Part shown: piece by piece, positions 59,792 through 64,000 of the stretch
Layout: each line of letters begins with the position of its first letter
How positions within the stretch are numbered: the stretch's first letter is position 1
Assembly: GCF_000023925.1 (NCBI RefSeq)
Contig: NC_013169.1
Coordinates: 1,426,001 to 1,490,000, forward strand
Reading direction: 5' to 3'
Length of the DNA: 64,000 bases
Source of the DNA: Kytococcus sedentarius DSM 20547
Lineage (GTDB): Bacteria > Actinomycetota > Actinomycetes > Actinomycetales > Dermatophilaceae
The notes under the pieces: generated by a model
Seen by the model: the letters and a program-made list of their open reading frames with translations, nothing else
Databases searched by the model: none
Told to the model about the DNA's origin: nothing
Made by a program: the position numbers and the translations under genes

Positions 59792-60239
59792 GTTCCCGCA
59801 GCACTTCCCGAACAACCTGGCGCACCCACTGAGCGTCGGCGCTGTCACGCACGCACTGGCTGGATGCCGGGAGGATCGTGCCGTCGTCCACCACGCCCTC
59901 GGCACACAGCACCTGCACCACAGCATCGCGACACGCTCGTCGATCCCGGTACATGGGGACGGCCACACCCATCACGACGACAGGACCGTCGGACCTCTGC
60001 ACCAGTGTACGGAGCCGCCAGCTCCTGGGGTCGCGGGTGTCCCCGTGCAGGTGCTCCGCAGTGCGCCGGTCCAACTCCATCCAGGTGCAACCGACGTGCT
60101 GCACCCACCCATCGACCAACCAGACGTAGACCCACTCCGACGGCTCGGCCACTTGCCAGCCGGCGAGCGCTGCGGTCCGAACCGCCACGCCGTCACACCG
60201 CTCCGGCAGCCCTCTCGAGGCGGCCTCCTTCTTCCCCAT
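59775..60239 (-). CDS. Hypothetical protein
   Basis: A 154-residue protein of no recognised family. The middle is rich in Trp and Arg (GWQVAEPSEWVYVWLVDGWV, CTWMELDRRTAEHLHGD), and the C-terminus is helical (DAQWVRQVVREVLRELRPGR). It looks soluble. ATG 60239 shares one base with the stop of the NIPSNAP gene (TGATG), so it is the second gene of that transcript. Third-position GC is lower than average here. Confidence 0.65.
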   Translation of the reverse strand: MGKKEAASRGLPERCDGVAVRTAALAGWQVAEPSEWVYVWLVDGWVQHVGCTWMELDRRTAEHLHGDTRDPRSWRLRTLVQRSDGPVVVMGVAVPMYRDRRACRDAVVQVLCAEGVVDDGTILPASSQCVRDSADAQWVRQVVREVLRELRPGR

Positions 60240-60616
60240 CAGGACGATGCGGGCGGGAGCAGCGGCCGCATGAAGGTGCGGTCGTAGCGGACCACACACC
60301 CCGATTCATCGCGAATGGCGTCGGCGGCCACGAAGTCGGGGTGAACACCGAACTTCTGGCGATACTGCTCGTACGCGGCCAGGCTGGAGAAGGTGAAGAG
60401 CGCCTCGGCGGCGTCGCTGGCGCCCTCGGCGGGCAGGAAGTACCCGTGGTGGGTGCCACCGTGCTCCTCAACGAGCCGCATCCACGCCCGGGCAAACTCC
60501 TCGAACGCATCGATCCTCGCGGGGTCGATGACGTAGTGCACGACGCAGGTGATGGAGGTGTCCTTTGCGGAGGACCCGGGCGCCTCACCGGGTCCTTGGC
60601 TGTCCGATGCCGTCAT
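60239..60616 (-). CDS. NIPSNAP-family protein
   Basis: A 125-residue dimeric alpha-beta barrel-type protein: ITCVVHYVIDPARIDAFEEF, HHGYFLPAEGASDAAEALFT and FSSLAAYEQYRQKFGVHPD fit the NIPSNAP pattern. ATG 60616 overlaps the original stop of the GNAT gene now disrupted by the insertion sequence. It was formerly translated by coupling, and has a CACACT box (complement of 60623-60628) six bases before the ATG as a possible leaderless start. Function unknown. Confidence 0.75.
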   Translation of the reverse strand: MTASDSQGPGEAPGSSAKDTSITCVVHYVIDPARIDAFEEFARAWMRLVEEHGGTHHGYFLPAEGASDAAEALFTFSSLAAYEQYRQKFGVHPDFVAADAIRDESGCVVRYDRTFMRPLLPPASS

Positions 60617-60687
60617 GGGACCAGTGTGCCCCGCCCGACGCCGCTCCCGTCGCTTGCGAGCACCGCCATGTACTGCACGTCCACCCA
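60613..60687 (-). pseudogene. Detached 3' end of the IS-disrupted GNAT gene
   Basis: Reading leftward from the target duplication, the frame continues as WVDVQYMAVLASDGSGVG, then RGTLVP and a stop. This is exactly the conserved end of RimJ-like GNAT proteins (D-G-x-W-V-D-V-x-Y-M). The stop overlaps the NIPSNAP ATG by four bases. Removing the element and one 8-base duplicate restores a 204-residue protein with the piece at 62138-62677. Confidence 0.85.
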
Positions 60688-60695
60688 CGCGCCGT
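60688..60695. repeat. Left 8-bp target site duplication of the IS256-family element
   Basis: CGCGCCGT here is identical to 62138-62145 directly after the right end of the element. Eight bases is the usual duplication length for IS256. Confidence 0.9.
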
Positions 60696-62137
60696 GGGCC
60701 TGTCAGATGGTCTGTGTAAGCCGTACTGAGAGGAACGGTGAAGGATCATGAACATGACTGACAAGGAGCAGCGGGCTGGTGCCCAGCCCTCGGGGCAGGA
60801 CTTGGTGGAGGAGTTGAAGGCTTCGGGGCAGTTGGACGGCTTGTTCGCGCAGATCGATGCCGGGCAGGTTGAGCTGACCGGGGATGGTGGTTTCGTCCCG
60901 GCGTTGGTGAAGGCTGCCCTGGAGCGTGGGTTGCAGGCCGAGCTCAGCAGTCACCTGGGCTACGAGAAGGGCTCGGTGGACGCTTCAGCGCACAGCAACT
61001 CGCGCAACGGGTCCACCCCGAAGACGGTCGCCTCAGAGGTGGGATCGATCGAGTTGGACGTCCCCCGGGACCGGGACGGGTCGTTCACTCCCCGCCTGGT
61101 CCCCAAGGGTCAGCGTCGGCTGGGCGGGTTGGACGACATGATCATCAGCCTCTACGCCGGGGGCATGACGATCCGGGAGATCCAGCACCACCTGGCTGGC
61201 ACGATCGGCACCGAGCTGTCCCACGAGACGATCAGCAAGATCACCGACGCGGTCGCCCAGGAGGTGCTGGCCTGGCAGGTCCGGCCGTTGGAGGAGTTCT
61301 ACCCGGTGCTCTACCTGGACGCGATCCGGGTCAAGATCCGCCAGGACCATCAGGTGCTCAATCGGGCGGCCTATCTCGCGGTCGGTGTCGATCTGGAGGG
61401 TGTCAAGCACGTCCTGGGGATCTGGGTCCAGGACACCGAGGGATCGGCGTTCTGGGCTCACGTGTGCGCCGACCTGGCCAACCGTGGCGTGTCCGACGTG
61501 CTGATCGTGTGCTGCGACGGGCTCAAGGGGCTGCCAGAGGCGATCGAGGCGACCTGGCCGGACTCGATGGTCCAGACCTGCGTGGTCCACCTGATCCGCG
61601 CGTCCACACGGTTCGTGTCGTACACCGACCGCAAGAAGGTCGCCAAGGAGCTCAAGCCGATCTACACCGCCGCCACCGAGCAGGCCGCCAGAGCCGCGTT
61701 GGAGGACTTCGCGGCCAGCGAGATGGGCCGGAAGTACCCCTCGGCGGTCGCGACCTGGCAGGCAGCGTGGGAGCGGTTCGTCCCGTTCCTGGCCTTCCCG
61801 CCGATGCTGCGGCGGGTGATCTACACGACGAACTCCATCGAGTCGTTGAACTATCAGCTGCGGAAGGTCACCAAGTCCCGCGGGCACTTCCCCTCGACCG
61901 ACGCCGCGGTCAAGCTGCTGTGGCTGGCGATCTGCAACATCGAGGACCGACGAGCCGCTGAACGAGCCCGTGAGAAGGGCAAGCCGGCGGCCGAACGCAA
62001 GGCCAAGGGCCGCCTCGTCCAGGGCCAGGTCGTCACCAACTGGAAACAGGCACTGGCCCAACTCGCAGCGGCCTACCCCGACCGAATCAACCCCTACCTG
62101 TGAACACCCCCGCTTACACAGAAACCTTGACAAGCCC
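60696..62137 (+). mobile_element. IS256-family insertion sequence
   Basis: A complete element of 1442 bases: left inverted repeat 60696-60721, transposase 60748-62103, right inverted repeat 62112-62137. The 26-base ends begin GGGC(C/T)TGTCA and both end TCTGTGTAAGC, matching at 20 positions. It is flanked by exact 8-base duplications. It contains neither of the two short motifs that are abundant elsewhere in the window, and its codon use is less GC3-biased, so it is a recent arrival. Confidence 0.93.
60748..62103 (+). CDS. IS256-family (Mutator-type) transposase
   Basis: A 451-residue transposase, full length for the family. The DDE triad is visible: first Asp in VLYLDAIRVKIRQDH, second in VLIVCCDGLKGLPEAIEATW, and Glu in VIYTTNSIESLNYQLRKVTK. 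The N-terminal DNA-binding half includes LVKAALERGLQAELSSHLGY. A ribosome site (GAACGGTGAAGGA) precedes the ATG; MNM offers two starts. There is no sign of frameshift or truncation, so the element may be active. Confidence 0.95.
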   Translation: MNMTDKEQRAGAQPSGQDLVEELKASGQLDGLFAQIDAGQVELTGDGGFVPALVKAALERGLQAELSSHLGYEKGSVDASAHSNSRNGSTPKTVASEVGSIELDVPRDRDGSFTPRLVPKGQRRLGGLDDMIISLYAGGMTIREIQHHLAGTIGTELSHETISKITDAVAQEVLAWQVRPLEEFYPVLYLDAIRVKIRQDHQVLNRAAYLAVGVDLEGVKHVLGIWVQDTEGSAFWAHVCADLANRGVSDVLIVCCDGLKGLPEAIEATWPDSMVQTCVVHLIRASTRFVSYTDRKKVAKELKPIYTAATEQAARAALEDFAASEMGRKYPSAVATWQAAWERFVPFLAFPPMLRRVIYTTNSIESLNYQLRKVTKSRGHFPSTDAAVKLLWLAICNIEDRRAAERAREKGKPAAERKAKGRLVQGQVVTNWKQALAQLAAAYPDRINPYL

Positions 62138-62677
62138 CGCGCCGTCGAAGCGCAGCGCCTCCCGGCCGGTGCCCTCGTGGACGAAGCCGGCCTTCTCGTA
62201 CACGCGGCGCGCGCGGGGGTTGAAGTCGTAGACCTCCAGGCTGATGCGGTGCAGCCCCATGGAACCCAGGCCGTGCTCAACCACCATCCGCACCGCCTCG
62301 GTGCCCAGTCCGCGACCCCGCCCGGCGGCCCCGATGAGGCACCGGAAGTTGCACGACGCATTGCCCTCGTCCCAGTCGTTGAGGACCATCTCGCCGACCA
62401 TGTCGCCGCTTGAGTTGTCGAGCACGGCAAGCACCAGCCGATCGTCCGCCTCGGCCCACTGCGCGTAGATCCCCCGGAGTTCCTCGATGGGCATGAGCAC
62501 TGGCTGCTCGGTGCTGGAGTGCACCGACCCCGTGAGGCGAGCGACCTCTCCATCGGCGCGGATCATCGCATCGATGACGTCGGCGTCCTCGGAGCGGATG
62601 GGGCGGAGCGTCACCCGGCCACCGACCAGAGTGGGCTTCCCGGTGAACGGTGTGCGTCGTGGTTCAGACACAGTCAT
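62114..62677 (-). pseudogene. GNAT acetyltransferase (RimJ/RimL-like) truncated by the IS256 insertion
   Basis: A frame of 187 codons: VTLRPIRSEDADVIDAMIRA, FRCLIGAAGRGRGLGTEAVR (acetyl-CoA loop) and SLEVYDFNPRARRVYEKAGF are intact. After REALRFDGA the natural sequence is replaced by GLVKVSV and a stop taken from the inverted repeat. The lost end lies at 60613-60687. The acetyl-CoA site survives, so residual function is possible, but the final strand WVDVQYMAVL is gone. The gene is translated from within the end of the phosphotransferase gene (14-base overlap). Confidence 0.88.
62138..62145. repeat. Right 8-bp target site duplication of the IS256-family element
   Basis: CGCGCCGT, identical to 60688-60695. 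It encodes part of the D-G-A codons of the disrupted GNAT gene on the - strand. Confidence 0.9.
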
Positions 62678-63575
62678 CCAGCAACTCTCTCGTGAACGAC
62701 AGGCAGTCCTGGGCGAACTCAGGCCAGGACTGCCAGTAGTAGACGATGCCGCCGAGGTTGACGATCAGCTTCCACGCCGTGGCCCGGCGCCAGGTCTCCT
62801 CGTCGAGCCCCAGCTCCTGCCGGTAGGCCTCCCGCGCCGCGGCGGGGTACTCCCACACCGCGGCGTGCTCGGCCGTGGGGTCGCCGACGCTGAGGCACCC
62901 GAAGTCGATGACGCCGGCCAGCACCCCGTCGCGCACGAGCAGGTTGTCGGCCCGCAGGTCGCCGTGCAGCCACACCGCATCGAGGGCGGGGGATGCGGCT
63001 CCGGTGGCGCGCTCCCACAGGCGCGCCAGCGCGTCGAGGTCGAGGCCCAGGTCCACCCGTTGGGCGAACTCGCGCACCTCGTCGATGGCCTCCTGCCCCT
63101 CAGCCCGGAAGTCCGAGAGGCGCCGCCCGCGGTACCACTGCAGCGAGCCCTGCGCCGCCGCCCCGGCCAGGTCGATGCCGTGCAGCGCCCGCACGAAACG
63201 CGCCAGGTCCGCCCCGAACCGCGCCCAGTCGGTGACGGTGCCCTCCCCGGGGTGCTCGCCCTCGATCCACCGCAGCACCGACCACTCGAACGGGTAGCCC
63301 TCGCCCGGCCGGCCAACGAACACCGGCTCCGGCACGGCCCCCGGCAGGTGCGGGGCCAGGTGGGGGAGCCACCGCCGTTCCTTGGCGACGTCCTCCGCGG
63401 TGGACGGCCGGCGCGGCAGACGCACCACCAGCTCGTCGCCGAGCCGCATCATCACGTTGTCGGTGCCGTGCCCGGCGGGCGAGAGGGGCAGCTCGGCCCA
63501 CTGCGGCGCCTGGGCCTGGATGAGGCGGCGCACGTCATCGGGGGAGAGGGGCACCTCATCGGCGTGAAGGGTCAT
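62664..63575 (-). CDS. Aminoglycoside phosphotransferase-family kinase
   Basis: A 303-residue APH-fold enzyme. VVRLPRRPSTAEDVAKERRW holds the ATP lysine-equivalent region, VWLHGDLRADNLLVRDGVLA the catalytic loop, and GVIDFGCLSVGDP the metal-binding Asp. It resembles the actinobacterial group annotated as macrolide or aminoglycoside kinases; the real substrate is unknown. ATG 63575 overlaps a three-codon frame (Met-Ala-Pro, 63572-63583) on the same strand, which may affect initiation. The intergenic region 63576-63755 is described under the next two entries. Confidence 0.82.
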   Translation of the reverse strand: MTLHADEVPLSPDDVRRLIQAQAPQWAELPLSPAGHGTDNVMMRLGDELVVRLPRRPSTAEDVAKERRWLPHLAPHLPGAVPEPVFVGRPGEGYPFEWSVLRWIEGEHPGEGTVTDWARFGADLARFVRALHGIDLAGAAAQGSLQWYRGRRLSDFRAEGQEAIDEVREFAQRVDLGLDLDALARLWERATGAASPALDAVWLHGDLRADNLLVRDGVLAGVIDFGCLSVGDPTAEHAAVWEYPAAAREAYRQELGLDEETWRRATAWKLIVNLGGIVYYWQSWPEFAQDCLSFTRELLDDCV

Positions 63576-63593
63576 GGGGCCATGGTGGAGGAC

Positions 63594-63609
63594 TCGCTCG
63601 CGCGAGCGA
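63594..63609. promoter_or_regulatory. 16-bp perfect palindrome upstream of the phosphotransferase gene
   Basis: TCGCTCGCGCGAGCGA lies 19 bases from the phosphotransferase start on its upstream side, where its -10 region would be expected. It is a possible operator; GC-rich palindromes of this length can also arise by chance. Confidence 0.4.
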
Positions 63610-63657
63610 CAGCGCATTTCGGTCTCTGGGGGTTGACCCCCTGCGCCATGGGGGGGG

Positions 63658-63685
63658 TTGACGCCCTGGGGTACTGCGCCAGACT
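63658..63685 (+). promoter_or_regulatory. Promoter of the pterin-dehydratase-like gene
   Basis: TTGACG (63658-63663) and CAGACT (63680-63685) are 16 bases apart. An upstream copy GGTTGACC (63632-63639) lies in a near-direct repeat of GGGGGTTGACnCCCT. The predicted leader is about 65 bases, with a weak GGAAAGG ribosome site. Confidence 0.5.
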
Positions 63686-63755
63686 GACCACAGGGCGGGG
63701 CCCACCTCGCCGTTCGCCCACGCGACCTGAGGGCCGCCACCGGAAAGGCTCGACC

Positions 63756-64000
63756 ATGGACATGATGACCGGCGCACAGATTGCCGAGGCGGAGCTGACC
63801 GACTGGCGCAAGCTGGCCCAGGGGCTGCACGCGCGCTACGAGGTGCCCGACTTCGCCACCGGGGTGCGCTTCCTGGCGGCGGTGGGCGAGGCCGGGGACA
63901 CCATCGGCCACCACCCGATGGTGACGATGGTGCGCGGCTGCATCGACCTGCGCCTCACCTCCAGCGACGCCATCTACCGCGACGAGGACGGCGCCGAGCA
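63756..64000 (+). CDS. Pterin-4a-carbinolamine dehydratase-like protein, cut by the right edge
   Basis: 81 codons are visible and the frame is open at the edge. AEAELTDWRKLAQGLHARYE, FATGVRFLAAVGEAGDTIGH and HHPMVTMVRGCIDLRLTSSD follow the pattern of pterin carbinolamine dehydratases (the HHP histidine pair). The family recycles tetrahydrobiopterin or assists in molybdopterin chemistry. Actinobacterial versions are often fused to a glyoxalase-like domain, which would lie outside the window. Confidence 0.65.
   Translation, partial: MDMMTGAQIAEAELTDWRKLAQGLHARYEVPDFATGVRFLAAVGEAGDTIGHHPMVTMVRGCIDLRLTSSDAIYRDEDGAE

Noticed and set aside
63572-63583. A three-codon upstream ORF (Met-Ala-Pro) overlapping the phosphotransferase start, as a second attenuator leader
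   Set aside because: There is no hairpin between it and the gene and no convincing -10 box. It could equally be an alternative start region.

Overview
The window comes from the chromosome of a high-GC Gram-positive actinobacterium, most likely from the Micrococcales. I estimate about 73% GC. Genes end almost every codon in G or C, and GTG starts are common. Marker genes found only in actinobacteria are present: mycothiol ligase MshC, RNA polymerase-binding RbpA, PafB/PafC and PAC2. At least 28 genes appear to be transcribed without a leader: a -10 box (TAGGCT, TAGACT, TACCGT or similar) ends 6-8 bases before the start codon. I cannot name the genus from the sequence alone.

Layout. 1-640 is a lower-GC scrap of an accessory region, with the end of an unknown gene overlapping a SLOG-like gene. 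1187-6401 is isoprenoid and C50-carotenoid synthesis: idi converges on a crtB-crtI-crtYe-crtYf-crtEb operon whose genes all overlap, with no crtE nearby. 6652-12782 holds household genes (M20 hydrolase, CorA, MshC, PAC2, HAD phosphatase). 12802-26266 has the order that flanks the Pup-proteasome genes in other actinobacteria (RecB-like nuclease, M50 protease, TrmI, FKBPs, PafB, PafC, TatA, TatC, HelY-type helicase, 5'-3' exonuclease), but arc/mpa, dop, pup, prcBA and pafA are absent from it.

26329-35872 contains an Lrp regulator, YbaK, an amidohydrolase, the lipoprotein pair Lnt and Ppm, FxsA, RbpA behind a SigR-type promoter, an AI-2E-type membrane protein and a CapA-like lipoprotein. 35886-37718 encodes an unusual fusion of a diacylglycerol kinase with an APP1-like phosphatase. 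38044-43776 holds a GNAT gene and a TetR-controlled divergent pair of operons: FAD oxidoreductase, small membrane protein and HTTM protein on one side, TetR and an epimerase on the other. 43867-54836 has a kinase-like gene, a small alarmone synthetase, YihY, an ABC-F protein with an attenuator-like leader, two MFS transporters, glycerate kinase, an HNH/DUF222 protein and a methyltransferase.

54911-60616 is a worn region of short overlapping genes and remnants: a comB gene without its own stop, an internally deleted phosphotransferase, and a truncated membrane protein. An IS256-family element (60696-62137, exact 8-bp target duplication) has cut the end off a GNAT gene. The window ends with a phosphotransferase and a pterin-dehydratase-like gene.

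Two sequence-wide signals stand out. The heptamer GGGGGAG occurs about 55 times on the + strand and once in reverse, whichever way the genes run, like a chromosome-polarity signal. The octamer CGATGCGG is about tenfold over-represented in both orientations and in several reading frames. All counts were made by eye.
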